Positions 1 to 12,062 are shown, numbered from the stretch's first letter. The stretch: 64,000 nt of DNA from Arthrobacter stackebrandtii (GCF_017876675.1 NZ_JAGIOI010000001.1:4340001-4404000); one strand, 5' to 3'. Made by a program: numbers and translations. Notes: a model not told the origin generated them from the sequence alone.

Positions 1-564
1 TCCAAGACGCCCTGGGAACATTGGTACAGGGACTTCGAGGCGGCCTACCTGGAGCTCGCGGGCCGCTGCGACACCGTGTTCGTGGCCGGCATGTCCATGG
101 GCGGCGCCCTCGCACTGCGGGTGGCCGCCCTCCACCCGGTGGCAGGCCTGGCGCTGGTCAACCCGGGACTGACTTTCGACGACCCCCGGGCCAGGTACTC
201 GGGCCTGCTCAAACACGTGCTGAAGAGTGTTCCCGCCATCGGCGACGACATCAAGGCCCCCGGGATCAGCGAGGGGGCCTACACCCGGACTCCCGTTGCC
301 GCCGTCCATGAACTCTCCCAGCTGTTCGCCGACACGATCTCACTACTGCCGCGGGTGAGCGCCCCGGCCCTGGTGTTCCGCTCAACTGTTGACCATGTGG
401 TCCCGGACTCCAGCATTGACATCCTGCACGAACGCATTGGGAGCCGCAACGTCCAGCTGGTTCCCCTGGAAAACAGCTACCATGTAGCCACCATGGACAA
501 TGACGCACCCTTGATCTTTTCCGAATCCGCGGCATTCTTTCAAAGGAACCTTCATGCAATCTGA
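1..564 (+). CDS. alpha/beta hydrolase (carboxylesterase/monoacylglycerol lipase type), 5' end missing
   Basis: The open frame runs in from the left edge, so the N-terminus is missing. Visible residues 30-34 read GMSMG, the nucleophile elbow GxSxG with Ser32. A later STVDHVVPDSS stretch supplies the acid residue and NSYHVATMDND the catalytic His, the arrangement of Est30-like carboxylesterases. These are cytosolic serine hydrolases acting on short to medium acyl esters; the substrate here is unknown. The last codons overlap the start of the next gene (554) by 11 bases, so the two are probably translated together. The family call is firm and the substrate is not inferable. Confidence 0.85.
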   Translation, partial: SKTPWEHWYRDFEAAYLELAGRCDTVFVAGMSMGGALALRVAALHPVAGLALVNPGLTFDDPRARYSGLLKHVLKSVPAIGDDIKAPGISEGAYTRTPVAAVHELSQLFADTISLLPRVSAPALVFRSTVDHVVPDSSIDILHERIGSRNVQLVPLENSYHVATMDNDAPLIFSESAAFFQRNLHAI

Positions 565-1084
565 TCCCGGCTCGGGCGTGCCGCACACCGGCGACGACGA
601 CGAGGTGTGGCGCGACCTTGTCGCCCGGTTGGAAGAGCCCGACGACGCCTTCCTTGACGCCGGGCTGCAGCACCCTGACGGCCCCGTCGCCCCGGACGCC
701 GCCGTGGACCGCAAGGGCGTTGACGACTTTGACCCGCTGGGCGTTTGGCGCCAGCAGGCCACCCCCGCTCCGCATGAACCTGCGGCACAGCTGCCCCCGG
801 GCGCTGCCGGCCCCCGCGACTATGCGGTGGAGGACGACGGCGACGGCGAGTTTGTTCCGGAGGAGCTTCCCAGCCTGAGAAACTCCGACCCTGCCATCAT
901 GATGTCCTGGATTGGTGCTGCGGGAGGGCCGTTGTTCCTCGTGTTCGCCTCGATCTTCTGGCGCCAGGCACCCCTGCTGCTGGTCATCGGCGTCATCATG
1001 GCCTTCATCGCCGGCACCGGCTACCTGCTGTACCGCCTGCCCAATTCCCGCGACCACGATGGCGGGGACGGCGCCGTCGTCTAG
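554..1084 (+). CDS. small membrane protein with acidic N-terminal region, function unknown
   Basis: 176 residues. The first ~110 are hydrophilic and rich in Asp, Glu and Pro with no domain I recognise. The C-terminal ~65 hold two hydrophobic segments (around 117-136 and 139-158) joined by a short turn containing Arg and Gln, so it is a two-pass membrane protein with a long, probably cytoplasmic, N-terminal arm. The start overlaps the esterase stop, implying one transcript. I do not recognise the family well enough to give a role. Confidence 0.7.
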   Translation: MQSDPGSGVPHTGDDDEVWRDLVARLEEPDDAFLDAGLQHPDGPVAPDAAVDRKGVDDFDPLGVWRQQATPAPHEPAAQLPPGAAGPRDYAVEDDGDGEFVPEELPSLRNSDPAIMMSWIGAAGGPLFLVFASIFWRQAPLLLVIGVIMAFIAGTGYLLYRLPNSRDHDGGDGAVV

Positions 1085-1117
1085 GCCCGGCACGACGGCG
1101 CACGTCCGGCAGGTGCC

Positions 1118-2179
1118 TCAGGCGCCTTGGCCGGGCCCCGCCTCGGCGGCAAGGCGCGCCCTGGCCAGGTCGGCAGCCCCCACCAGTCCCGCCGTCGGCC
1201 CCAGCTGCGCGGCCGCAATGACCGCCTCCTGCCGGTACCCGCGCCCGGTGAGGTTGCGTGAGTAGGCGCGTCGGGCAGGCTCCAGCATGAGCCCGCCTGC
1301 TGCGCTGAGTCCGCCGCCGATGATGAAGAGCGCCGGGTCAAGGGCCGCCGACAGGTTGGCAATGCCCAGCCCCAGCCAGTCCCCCACTTCGGCCACCAGC
1401 TCCATCGCTGTGGCCTCGCCCGCCAGTGCCAGCTCGGTGACGACGTTGCCGGTGATGTCCTTGTGCCGGCCCTGGACCGCGTCAAGCAGCCCCGCAGCCA
1501 TCGGCGAATGCTTCTTGGCCAGTTCCCTGCCCTCGCGGCCCAGGGCATTGCCCGACGCGTACTGCTCCCAGCAGCCCCGGTTGCCGCATTCGCAGCGGTG
1601 CCCGCCCGGCATGATGATCTGGTGGCCGAACTCCCCCGCCATGCCAAAACTGCCGCGCTCGACGCGCCCGTCAATCATGAGGGCCCCGCCAATGCCCGTG
1701 CCGAGGGTGAGCATGATGAGCCGCTCGTGTCCCCGTCCGGCCCCGAACCGCCATTCCGCCCAGGCAGCCGCGTCGGCGTCGTTCGTGATCAGCACCGGCC
1801 GGCCCAGGAGGGATTCCATGGTGGCCTGCAGCGGCTCATCGCGCCAGGCCAGGTGCGGGCTAAACACCACCCGGGCCCCGGCCAGGTCCATCCAGCCGGC
1901 GGCGCCGATGCCGACCGCTTCGATGTCATGCCGCGCGGCGAGTTCGCCCACCAGTTCCACGATGACCTGTTCGACGGCGCGCGGGTCGCGTCCCGGCGTG
2001 GAGCGGCGCAGCTCGGCGAGAATCCGGCCCCGGCCGTCCACCACCCCTGCGGCAACCTTGGTGCCGCCAATGTCGATGCCCACGGCCAGCGGCACGCGAC
2101 CCCCGGGGCCGGCCCCGGTCGGTGAATCGGGACGGAGGGTTGCAGTGGTGTCCGGGATGCGGGACGGCGGGAAGACCAT
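1118..2179 (-). CDS. ROK-family sugar kinase (glucokinase-like)
   Basis: 353 residues. After a ~30-residue lead comes AVGIDIGGTKVAAGVVD, the ATP phosphate-binding motif of ROK kinases. Mid-protein are LGTGIGGALMIDG and the ROK zinc motif GHRCECGNRGCWEQYASG with its preceding catalytic-site His. No winged-helix DNA-binding domain is present, so this is an enzyme rather than a ROK repressor. It would phosphorylate glucose or a related hexose with ATP in the cytoplasm. The Shine-Dalgarno before the ATG at 2179 is weak, and the N-terminal lead is longer than usual, so the true start may lie up to ~25 codons downstream. Confidence 0.85.
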   Translation of the reverse strand: MVFPPSRIPDTTATLRPDSPTGAGPGGRVPLAVGIDIGGTKVAAGVVDGRGRILAELRRSTPGRDPRAVEQVIVELVGELAARHDIEAVGIGAAGWMDLAGARVVFSPHLAWRDEPLQATMESLLGRPVLITNDADAAAWAEWRFGAGRGHERLIMLTLGTGIGGALMIDGRVERGSFGMAGEFGHQIIMPGGHRCECGNRGCWEQYASGNALGREGRELAKKHSPMAAGLLDAVQGRHKDITGNVVTELALAGEATAMELVAEVGDWLGLGIANLSAALDPALFIIGGGLSAAGGLMLEPARRAYSRNLTGRGYRQEAVIAAAQLGPTAGLVGAADLARARLAAEAGPGQGA

Positions 2180-2290
2180 GGCTCGATTCTAGTAGCCCCT
2201 GCAACGCCCAGGCGACGCATCTTCGGCGGCAAAGCCGGCTGCCCCGGCGCAGGTTCCGGCCGGGGCGGAACCTCCCCTGCACGCGCCAAA

Positions 2291-2319
2291 TTGAAAGTGT
2301 GAGCTGGACAACATAAAGT
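2291..2319 (+). promoter_or_regulatory. sigma70-type promoter of the acyl-CoA synthetase gene
   Basis: TTGAAA at 2291-2296 and TAAAGT at 2314-2319 are separated by 17 bases. The -10 hexamer overlaps the left arm of the palindrome at 2316-2335, so a protein bound there would block RNA polymerase. Called by eye; the start site was not measured. Confidence 0.5.
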
Positions 2320-2335
2320 TACTGTCTAGTAACTT
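2316..2335. promoter_or_regulatory. perfect palindromic operator upstream of the acyl-CoA synthetase gene
   Basis: Perfect inverted repeat, arms AAGTTACT / AGTAACTT around a 4-base spacer GTCT. The core TTACTGnnTAGTAAC recurs at 20451-20465 upstream of an acyl-CoA dehydrogenase gene. Size and symmetry fit a TetR-family repressor, and acyl-CoA-responsive TetR proteins commonly control such genes. No candidate repressor gene lies in the window, so the regulator is unidentified. Confidence 0.6.
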
Positions 2336-2413
2336 AGACTTTCCCCCTGATCGGCCCGTTGACGGATAGAGTGAAGCAACACGGTCGCAAGCCCGCTTAC
2401 CAAAGGAGCTATT

Positions 2414-4228
2414 GTGCAAGAGATGTCCGTTCCGGCCAAGGTTGTCAGTCCCAGCACCATGAACACCACTGACCTCGTGCTTCGGCATGCACAGTCTGGC
2501 GCAAATCCACCGCTGTTTGCCCGTCGGAACGCCGACAACGTCTGGGTTGACGTCTCTGCCAAGGAGTTCCATGCCGACGTGTGCGCCATTGCCAAGGGCC
2601 TGATCGCCTCCGGCATCAAGGTGGGCGACCGTGTGGGCATCATGGCCCGTACGCGCTACGAATGGGCACTGGTGGACTTTGCCCTCTGGTTTGCCGGGGC
2701 CGTCTCGGTGCCGATCTATGAAACCTCCTCGCCCTCGCAGGTGGCGTGGAACCTGGGCGACTCGGCCGCCGTTGCCGTCATTGTGGAAAACGGCACCCAC
2801 GAGAACATCGTCAGGGCGGCGGCCCACAATGAAAACCTGGAACACCTGGCCAACGTGTGGCAGATGGAAGGCGACGGCCTGGACGCCCTCCGCGAGGCCG
2901 GCACCGGAGTCAGCGATGAAACCCTCGAGGCGGCCCGCACGGCCAACGGCCTGGACGATGTTGCCACGATCATCTATACCTCCGGCACCACCGGGCGCCC
3001 CAAGGGCTGCATGCTCACGCACTACAACTTCGTGGAACTGAGCGAAAACGCGCTGTCAGTGCTGGGCGCCACCGTCGTTCCGCCCGGATCACAGACCGTC
3101 ATGTTTCTGCCCCTGGCGCATGTGTTCGCCCGCTACATCTCCGTGCTGGCCGTGGCGGCCGGCGCCAAGGTGGGCCACACCCCGGACATCAAGCACCTGC
3201 TGGAGGACCTGCAGAGCTTCAAGCCCACATTCATCCTGGCCGTGCCGCGCGTCTTTGAAAAGGTCTACAACTCGGCCGCCCTCAAGGCGGAGGGCGACGG
3301 CAAGGGCAAGATCTTCGCCGCGGCTGCCAGGACCGCCGTGGAATACTCACGCGCCACCCAGAACGGAAACGCCGGCTTCGCCCTAAAAGCCAAGCACTTC
3401 GTGTTTGACAAGCTGGTCTACACCAAGCTCCGCGCAGCCATGGGCGGCCAGGTCCGCCACGCCGTCTCCGGCGGCGGACCCCTGGGCGAGAGGCTGGGCC
3501 ACTTCTTCCAGGGCATCGGCCTGCAGATCCTGGAAGGCTACGGCCTCACCGAAACCACGGCCCCCATCACGGTCAACCGGCCCGAACGCATCAAGATCGG
3601 CACCGTGGGCACCCCGCTTCCGGGCAACTCAGTCAAGATCGCGGACGACGGCGAGATTCTCGCCAAGGGCGTTTGCGTCATGAAGGGGTACTTCGGCCGT
3701 GACGACCTCACAGCCGACAACTTTGTCGACGGCTGGTTCCGCACGGGAGACATCGGCGAACTCGATGACCAGGGCTTCCTGAAGATCACCGGGCGGAAGA
3801 AGGAGATCATTGTCACCGCCGGAGGCAAGAACGTGGTCCCGGCGCTGCTCGAAGACCAGATCCGCGCCGACGCCATCGTCTCCCAGTGCCTGGTCATCGG
3901 CGATTCGCGCCCGTTCATCGCAGCCATCGTCACCCTTGACGAGGAAGCGCTGCCCCAGTGGGGCAAGACGCGCGGCCTCGCGGACGGCATCACCGTGGCG
4001 GAAGCCGCCGCGCACCCCACCGTCATTGCCGCCGTCCAGGCTGCCGTGACCAAGGCAAACGCCTCGGTGTCCTCTGCCGAGGCCATCAAGCAGTTCCGGA
4101 TCGTCGACACCGACTTCACCGAGACCTCCGGCCACCTGACCCCCTCCATGAAGGTCAAGCGCGCCCAGGTCCTGAAGGACTTCGACGCCGTGGTGGAGGA
4201 AATCTACCTGAGCAGGAAGCCCGCCTGA
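2414..4228 (+). CDS. fadD: long-chain fatty acid--CoA ligase (FadD15-like AMP-forming synthetase)
   Basis: 604 residues, full length for bacterial long-chain acyl-CoA synthetases. The AMP-binding signature is IIYTSGTTGRPKGC; later come GYGLTETTAP, GWFRTGDIG (adenylate/ribose contact) and the hinge ITGRKKEIIVTAGGKNV. It activates fatty acids to acyl-CoA for beta-oxidation or lipid synthesis, at the membrane face of the cytoplasm. GTG at 2414 is chosen because AAAGGAG lies 5 bases upstream; the in-frame ATG at 2423 is too far from it. It stands alone on its strand, under the palindromic operator at 2316-2335. The exact chain-length preference is unknown. Confidence 0.92.
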   Translation: MQEMSVPAKVVSPSTMNTTDLVLRHAQSGANPPLFARRNADNVWVDVSAKEFHADVCAIAKGLIASGIKVGDRVGIMARTRYEWALVDFALWFAGAVSVPIYETSSPSQVAWNLGDSAAVAVIVENGTHENIVRAAAHNENLEHLANVWQMEGDGLDALREAGTGVSDETLEAARTANGLDDVATIIYTSGTTGRPKGCMLTHYNFVELSENALSVLGATVVPPGSQTVMFLPLAHVFARYISVLAVAAGAKVGHTPDIKHLLEDLQSFKPTFILAVPRVFEKVYNSAALKAEGDGKGKIFAAAARTAVEYSRATQNGNAGFALKAKHFVFDKLVYTKLRAAMGGQVRHAVSGGGPLGERLGHFFQGIGLQILEGYGLTETTAPITVNRPERIKIGTVGTPLPGNSVKIADDGEILAKGVCVMKGYFGRDDLTADNFVDGWFRTGDIGELDDQGFLKITGRKKEIIVTAGGKNVVPALLEDQIRADAIVSQCLVIGDSRPFIAAIVTLDEEALPQWGKTRGLADGITVAEAAAHPTVIAAVQAAVTKANASVSSAEAIKQFRIVDTDFTETSGHLTPSMKVKRAQVLKDFDAVVEEIYLSRKPA

Positions 4229-4241
4229 CACGGGGCAGCAA

Positions 4242-4283
4242 AAGGGCGGCTGCCGCGGAATGAATTCCGCGGCAGCCGCCCTT
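4242..4283 (+). terminator. intrinsic terminator after fadD
   Basis: Perfect 20-bp inverted repeat (4242-4261 and 4264-4283) with a 2-base loop, very GC-rich, starting 13 bases past the fadD stop and followed by a T-biased stretch. An A-run before it means it could also act on leftward transcription from pyc. Confidence 0.8.
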
Positions 4284-4349
4284 CTTGTTGTGCAGTATCC
4301 GGCAGCTCCGGTTCCCGGCGCCGCCGAATGGGCCCGCACGCCCGAGGGA

Positions 4350-4385
4350 CCCCGAACACAGGCGCGCCAGCGGCTGTGTTCGGGG
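4350..4385 (-). terminator. hairpin downstream of pyc
   Basis: Arms CCCCGAACACAG (4350-4361) and CTGTGTTCGGGG (4374-4385), 12 bp perfect with a 12-base loop, 12 bases beyond the pyc stop. There is no clear T-run, so it is either a weak intrinsic terminator or a 3'-end stabilising hairpin that works together with the hairpin at 4242-4283. Confidence 0.55.
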
Positions 4386-4397
4386 AGGGCCAGGGGA

Positions 4398-7300
4398 CTA
4401 GGAGATGACCACCAACAGGTCCCCGCCCTGCACCTGGGCAACCCCTGAGACGGCGAGGCGCCCCACGGTGCCGCCCACCGGCGTCGTGATGGAAGCTTCC
4501 ATCTTCATGGCCTCGATGGTGGCGATCGTGTCGCCTGCCTCGACGACGTCACCCACTGCGACCTTGACCGAGACGGCCCCGGCGAACGGGGCGGGGACCT
4601 GTCCGGGCACGGTCTCGTCGGCCTTCTCGGCGGCCTTGACGGTGCTTTCAATGCTGCGGTCGCGGACAGTGACGGGGCGGCTCTGGCCGTTGAGCTTGGC
4701 CACGACGGTGCGCATGCCCTTCTCGTCGGGCTCGGAGATGGTCTCCAGCTCGGCGATCAGGCGCACGCCCTTGCCCAGCGGCATGACATGCTCCACGCCG
4801 CGGCGCAGGCCGAACAGGTAGTCGCGCGTGTCCAGGACGGAGACGTCACCGTAGGTCTTGCGGACCTCCTCGAAGTCCTTCGTGGGACCGGCGAACAGCA
4901 GTCGGTTCAGCGCGGCGCGGCGGGTGGCGCTGTCGCCTGCCAGCTGTGCGCTGTCCTCGTCCGTGAGCGTGCCCATGCGTTCGACGACGGTTCGCCCTTG
5001 CAGTGCCTTGGTGCGGAATGGCTCGGGCCAGCCGCCGGGCGGGGTGCCCAGCTCGCCGCCGAGGAAGCCCACCACGGAATCGGGGATGTCGTAGTTCTGC
5101 GGGTTCTCCTCGAAGTCGGCCGGGTTGGCCTTGATGCCCACGAGGTGCAGGGCGAGGTCGCCCACCACCTTGGACGACGGCGTGACCTTGACCAGGTGCC
5201 CCAGGATCCGGTCTGCGGCGGTGTACATGTCCTCGATTTCCTCGAAGCGCTCCCCCAGTCCCAGGGCGATGGCCTGCTGGCGCAGGTTGGAGAGCTGGCC
5301 ACCCGGGATCTCGTGCTGGTACACGCGGCCAGTGGGCGAGGCCAGGCCCGACTCGAACGGAGCGTACAGGCGGCGCACGGCCTCCCAGTACGGCTCAAGC
5401 GAGCTGATGGCGGCCAGGTCGATGCCGGTGTCGCGCTCGGTGTGCGCCAGGGCAGCGACCAGGGCGGAGGCGGAGGGCTGGCTGGTGGTGCCGGCCAAGG
5501 CCGCGGAGGCGACGTCAACGGCGTCGACCCCTGCATTGATGGCCGCCATGAGGGTGGCGAGCTGGCCGCCAGCCGTGTCATGGGTGTGCAGGTGCACGGG
5601 CAGCTCGAAGCGCTCGCGCAGCGCCGTGACCAGCTTGGCCGCGGCGGCCGGGCGGAGCACGCCGGCCATGTCCTTGATGGCCAGGATGTGCGCCCCGGCG
5701 TCGACGATTCGCTGGGCCAGTGCCAGGTAGTAGTCGAGCGTGTAGATGTCCTCAGCCGGGTCCAGCAGGTCCCCGGTGTAGCAGAGGGCGACCTCGGCGA
5801 CGGCGGTGCCGGTGGCACGGACGGCGCGAATGGCCGGCTCCATCTGGTCCACGTCGTTGAGCGCGTCAAAGATGCGGAAGATGTCGATTCCGCTCGCGGC
5901 GGCCTCCGCAACAAACGCGTCGGTGACCTCGGCCGGGTACGGCGTGTAGCCCACCGTGTTGCGTCCGCGCAGCAGCATCTGCAGGCAGGTGTTGGGCAGG
6001 GCCTCGCGCAGTTGCGCCAGCCGCTGCCACGGGTCCTCGCCCAGGAAGCGCAGGGCCACGTCGTAGGTGGCCCCGCCCCAGGCCTCGACCGAGAGCAGCT
6101 GCGGGGTCAGCACGGACACGGCCGGACCGGCGGCAAGCAGGTCGCGGGTGCGCACGCGGGTGGCCAGCAGCGACTGGTGGGCGTCGCGGAAGGTGGTGTC
6201 GGTGACGGCGACGGCGGTCTGGGCGCGAAGGGCTGCAGCGAAGCCTTCCGGGCCCAGCTCGGCCAGCAGCTGGCGCGAACCGGCCGGGGCAGCCGCCAGG
6301 TCAACCTCGGGCAGCTTGCGTGCCGGATCCTCCAGCACCGTCGGTTCGCCGTGGGGCTTGTTGACGGTGGCTTCGGCGAGCCACGTCAGCAGCTTGGTGC
6401 CGCGGTCGGAGGACACGTGGGAGTTCAGCAGTTCCGGGCGCTCGTCGATGAAGGACGTGGCGACGTCGCCGGCGTTGAAGGCCGGGTCGGCCAGCACGGC
6501 CTGCAGGAAGGAGATGTTGGTGGAGACGCCGCGGATGCGGAACTCCGCCAGGGCGCGGCGGGCGCGGGAGACGGCCGTTGGGTAGTCGCGGCCGCGGCAG
6601 GTGAGCTTGACCAGCATGGAGTCAAAGTGCGGGCTGATCTCGGCACCTGCGTAGATGGTGCCGCCGTCGAGCCGTACACCGGCACCGCCGGCGGAGCGGT
6701 AGGTGGTGATCTTGCCGACGTCGGGGCGGAAGCCGTTGGCGGGGTCCTCCGTGGTGATGCGGCACTGCAGGGCGGCACCCTTGACGTGGACGCTGTCCTG
6801 GGTGAGCCCGAGGTCCGCCAGGGTCTCCCCGGCGGCGATGCGCAACTGGGCCTGGACGAGGTCGACGTCGGTGATTTCTTCCGTGACGGTGTGTTCGACC
6901 TGGATGCGCGGGTTCATCTCAATGAAGACGTGCTGCCCGGCGCGCTCCCCCACGGTGTCGACGAGGAACTCAACCGTGCCGGCGTTGACGTAGCCCATGG
7001 CCTTCGCGAACTTCACGGCATCGGCATGCAGTGCCTTGCGGATGTTCTCATCCAGGTTGGGCGCAGGGGCGATCTCCACGACTTTCTGGTGGCGGCGCTG
7101 CAGGGAGCAGTCGCGCTCAAACAGGTGGATGACGTTGCCCTCGTTGTCGGCCAGGATCTGGACCTCGATGTGGCGCGGGCGCAGCACGGCCTGTTCCAGG
7201 AACATGGTGGCGTCGCCGAAGGCGGCGTCGGCTTCACGCATGGCGGCCCTGAGTGCCTCTTCAAGTTCCTCTGCCTTTTCCACGCGCCGCATGCCTCGCC

Positions 7301-7793
7301 CGCCGCCGCCGGCCACGGCCTTGGCGAAGATGGGGTAGCCGATCTCGGCCGCGGCACCCAGGAGGTAGTCGAGGTCGTCGCTGGGCTCACTGGACTTGAG
7401 CACCGGAATGCCGGCCTTGCGGGCTGCCTCGAGGGCGTGCACCTTGTTGCCGGTCAGTTCCAGCACTTCGGCGGGCGGGCCCACAAAGGTGATGCCGGCG
7501 TCGCGGGCCGCCCCGGCAAGTTCCGGGTTCTCCGACAGGAAGCCGTAGCCCGGGTAGATGGCGTCGGCACCGGCCTCTTTGGCAACGCGGATGACCTCGG
7601 CCACGTCAAGGTAGGCGCGGACCGGATGCCCCTCGTCACCGATCAGGTATGCCTCGTCAGCCTTCTGGCGGTGGATGGAGGTGCGGTCCTCGTAGGGGTA
7701 CACGGCCACCGTCTTGGCACCGAGCTCGTAGCTGGCACGGAAGGCACGGATGGCGATTTCGCCGCGGTTGGCAACCAGAATTTTCGAAAACAT
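4398..7793 (-). CDS. pyc: pyruvate carboxylase
   Basis: 1131 residues, the full single-chain enzyme. The N-terminal biotin carboxylase (about 1-450) has an ATP-grasp with the glycine-rich loop AGGGGRGMRRV. The carboxyltransferase (about 520-820) has TFRDAHQSLLATRVRT and the metal-site HLHTHDT. The C-terminal biotinyl domain has EAMKMEAS with the biotinylated Lys at about 1097. It makes oxaloacetate from pyruvate, bicarbonate and ATP, the anaplerotic reaction feeding the TCA cycle and gluconeogenesis. It lies downstream of gcvP but 326 bases away with a hairpin between, so it is probably transcribed separately. No truncation or frameshift is seen. Confidence 0.97.
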   Translation of the reverse strand: MFSKILVANRGEIAIRAFRASYELGAKTVAVYPYEDRTSIHRQKADEAYLIGDEGHPVRAYLDVAEVIRVAKEAGADAIYPGYGFLSENPELAGAARDAGITFVGPPAEVLELTGNKVHALEAARKAGIPVLKSSEPSDDLDYLLGAAAEIGYPIFAKAVAGGGGRGMRRVEKAEELEEALRAAMREADAAFGDATMFLEQAVLRPRHIEVQILADNEGNVIHLFERDCSLQRRHQKVVEIAPAPNLDENIRKALHADAVKFAKAMGYVNAGTVEFLVDTVGERAGQHVFIEMNPRIQVEHTVTEEITDVDLVQAQLRIAAGETLADLGLTQDSVHVKGAALQCRITTEDPANGFRPDVGKITTYRSAGGAGVRLDGGTIYAGAEISPHFDSMLVKLTCRGRDYPTAVSRARRALAEFRIRGVSTNISFLQAVLADPAFNAGDVATSFIDERPELLNSHVSSDRGTKLLTWLAEATVNKPHGEPTVLEDPARKLPEVDLAAAPAGSRQLLAELGPEGFAAALRAQTAVAVTDTTFRDAHQSLLATRVRTRDLLAAGPAVSVLTPQLLSVEAWGGATYDVALRFLGEDPWQRLAQLREALPNTCLQMLLRGRNTVGYTPYPAEVTDAFVAEAAASGIDIFRIFDALNDVDQMEPAIRAVRATGTAVAEVALCYTGDLLDPAEDIYTLDYYLALAQRIVDAGAHILAIKDMAGVLRPAAAAKLVTALRERFELPVHLHTHDTAGGQLATLMAAINAGVDAVDVASAALAGTTSQPSASALVAALAHTERDTGIDLAAISSLEPYWEAVRRLYAPFESGLASPTGRVYQHEIPGGQLSNLRQQAIALGLGERFEEIEDMYTAADRILGHLVKVTPSSKVVGDLALHLVGIKANPADFEENPQNYDIPDSVVGFLGGELGTPPGGWPEPFRTKALQGRTVVERMGTLTDEDSAQLAGDSATRRAALNRLLFAGPTKDFEEVRKTYGDVSVLDTRDYLFGLRRGVEHVMPLGKGVRLIAELETISEPDEKGMRTVVAKLNGQSRPVTVRDRSIESTVKAAEKADETVPGQVPAPFAGAVSVKVAVGDVVEAGDTIATIEAMKMEASITTPVGGTVGRLAVSGVAQVQGGDLLVVIS

Positions 7794-8119
7794 CTCACTC
7801 CTGTGTGAACGATTGGTTGTGTTCCGCGCGCCGGCTGGCGGCGCTGCTTCACACGGTCAAGGCATGGACCGGGCTTTCAGGGCACCCGGGCCGGCCTTCT
7901 TGGCAAATGCCTGCCCCGGATGGTGCGGCGCAAGCCGTTCCACTGCCGGAACGGCTTCCGTCCGCCCCTCCCGGAGCCCGGATTTGTGCCAGTGTCGCCC
8001 TTGGAGGCGGCGGCGGCCAAATCCTGTGTTTCGCATCACGCGGGCCGGCGTAACAAAACGCCTGCCCGCGCTGGACGCCCCGGCCGGCCGCATGGCTGCC
8101 GGCCGGGGCGTTTGGCACG
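7794..8119 (-). other. non-coding gap between gcvP and pyc, with two hairpins
   Basis: No convincing gene in 326 bases. It holds the gcvP terminator (8076-8110) and, in the presumed pyc leader, an inverted repeat AAGCCGTTCC / GGAACGGCTT at 7932-7957 with a 6-base loop and no T-run. I did not find a match to a riboswitch consensus. Confidence 0.5.
8076..8110 (-). terminator. terminator of gcvP
   Basis: Arms CGCCCCGGCCGGC (8076-8088) and GCCGGCCGGGGCG (8098-8110) form a perfect 13-bp stem with a 9-base loop, 10 bases after the gcvP stop. Confidence 0.65.
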
Positions 8120-11044
<2,925 letters not shown>

Positions 11045-11134
11045 GTCGCGAACGTTCCACAGCTATTGTATGTGTCAGCGCTAACGGCAGCGGCACATGA
11101 TTGAATCGGCAACGCAAAGGGTAATGGTTTCTCC

Positions 11135-11971
11135 GTGCAAGTAGTGAGCATCAGCAGCCTCAAGGGGGGCGTGGGCAAGACGTCTGTCACGCTCGGATTG
11201 GCCTCGGCAGCTTTGGCTGCGGGAATCCCCACCCTGGTGATTGACCTTGATCCGCACGCCGACGCCACCACCGGGCTGGCCGTCTCGCCCCGCGACGAGT
11301 TCGACATCGGCCAGATGATCAAGGCCTCCCGCAAGGCAGACCTCGGCGCCAACATCGTTCCCAGCGGCTGGCTTGCGGCGCATGAGGCCGACGGCGGGAC
11401 CCCGCCGACGCTCGACGTCGCCATGGGTTCGGCCTACAGCGGGATTTATGACCGGCCCGACCTTGGCAGGCGCGACCTGAAACGGCTGGCCACGATCCTC
11501 TCCAACGCCGACCGCGACGGCTCCGCGCCGTACCAGTTGGTGCTGATCGACTGCCCGCCGTCGCTGAACGGCCTGACCCGGATGGCGTGGACGGCCAGCA
11601 GCCGCGTGCTGCTCGTGGCCGAGCCGGGCCTGTTCTCCGTGGCCGGAACACAGCGCACCCTGCGCGCCATTGAGCTGTTCCGCACGGAGTTCGCCCCGAG
11701 CCTTGTCCCGGCCGGCATCGTCGCCAACCGGGTCCGCCCCGGCTCCAGCGAACACGCCTACCGGCTGAATGAGATGAAGACCATGTTTGGCGAGCTGTTG
11801 CTCTCCCCCACCATCCCCGAGCAGGCCAACTGGCAGCAGATCCAGGGTGCCGCGCACCCGGTTCACCAGTGGCCCGGAGACTCCGCCAAGAACGCCTCGG
11901 CTTTGTTTGACCGGCTGCTGGATTCAGTGTTGAACCAGAACGCCACCCGCAGCCGCCTCTACCGCGGCTGA
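11135..11971 (+). CDS. orphan ParA/MinD-type ATPase
   Basis: 278 residues. Residues 10-17 are the deviant Walker A KGGVGKTS, followed by VIDLDPHADATTGLA (ParA switch/Walker A') and VLIDCPPSLNGLTRMAW (Walker B). Such proteins dimerise on ATP and position DNA or protein complexes. No ParB or partner gene is adjacent, and a second ParA lies at 31861. It is divergent from gcvP and convergent with a MerR gene across a hairpin. GTG at 11135 gives the typical short lead before the P-loop, though its Shine-Dalgarno is weak. The cargo is unknown. Confidence 0.85.
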   Translation: MQVVSISSLKGGVGKTSVTLGLASAALAAGIPTLVIDLDPHADATTGLAVSPRDEFDIGQMIKASRKADLGANIVPSGWLAAHEADGGTPPTLDVAMGSAYSGIYDRPDLGRRDLKRLATILSNADRDGSAPYQLVLIDCPPSLNGLTRMAWTASSRVLLVAEPGLFSVAGTQRTLRAIELFRTEFAPSLVPAGIVANRVRPGSSEHAYRLNEMKTMFGELLLSPTIPEQANWQQIQGAAHPVHQWPGDSAKNASALFDRLLDSVLNQNATRSRLYRG

Positions 11972-12013
11972 GCCGACACAGGCCGTGCTGCGCGGCTTTC
12001 ACGCAAAAATGAA

Positions 12014-12062
12014 AACGATCCCGTGCTCGGCGCCCGTTCAGGGTGCCAAACACGGGATCGTT
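12014..12062 (-). terminator. hairpin between the ParA and MerR genes (convergent)
   Basis: Arms AACGATCCCGTG (12014-12025) and CACGGGATCGTT (12051-12062). Read on the minus strand, the stem is followed by TTTTCATTTTTG, so it should end the MerR transcript; it also lies 43 bases after the ParA stop. Confidence 0.7.

Noticed and set aside
4788-7808. 1006-codon open frame on the plus strand
   Set aside because: It is the antisense of pyruvate carboxylase, which is full length and unmistakable; long antisense frames are expected at this GC content.
11045-11134. Glycine riboswitch before gcvP
   Set aside because: The gap is only 90 bases and lacks the tandem aptamer pattern.
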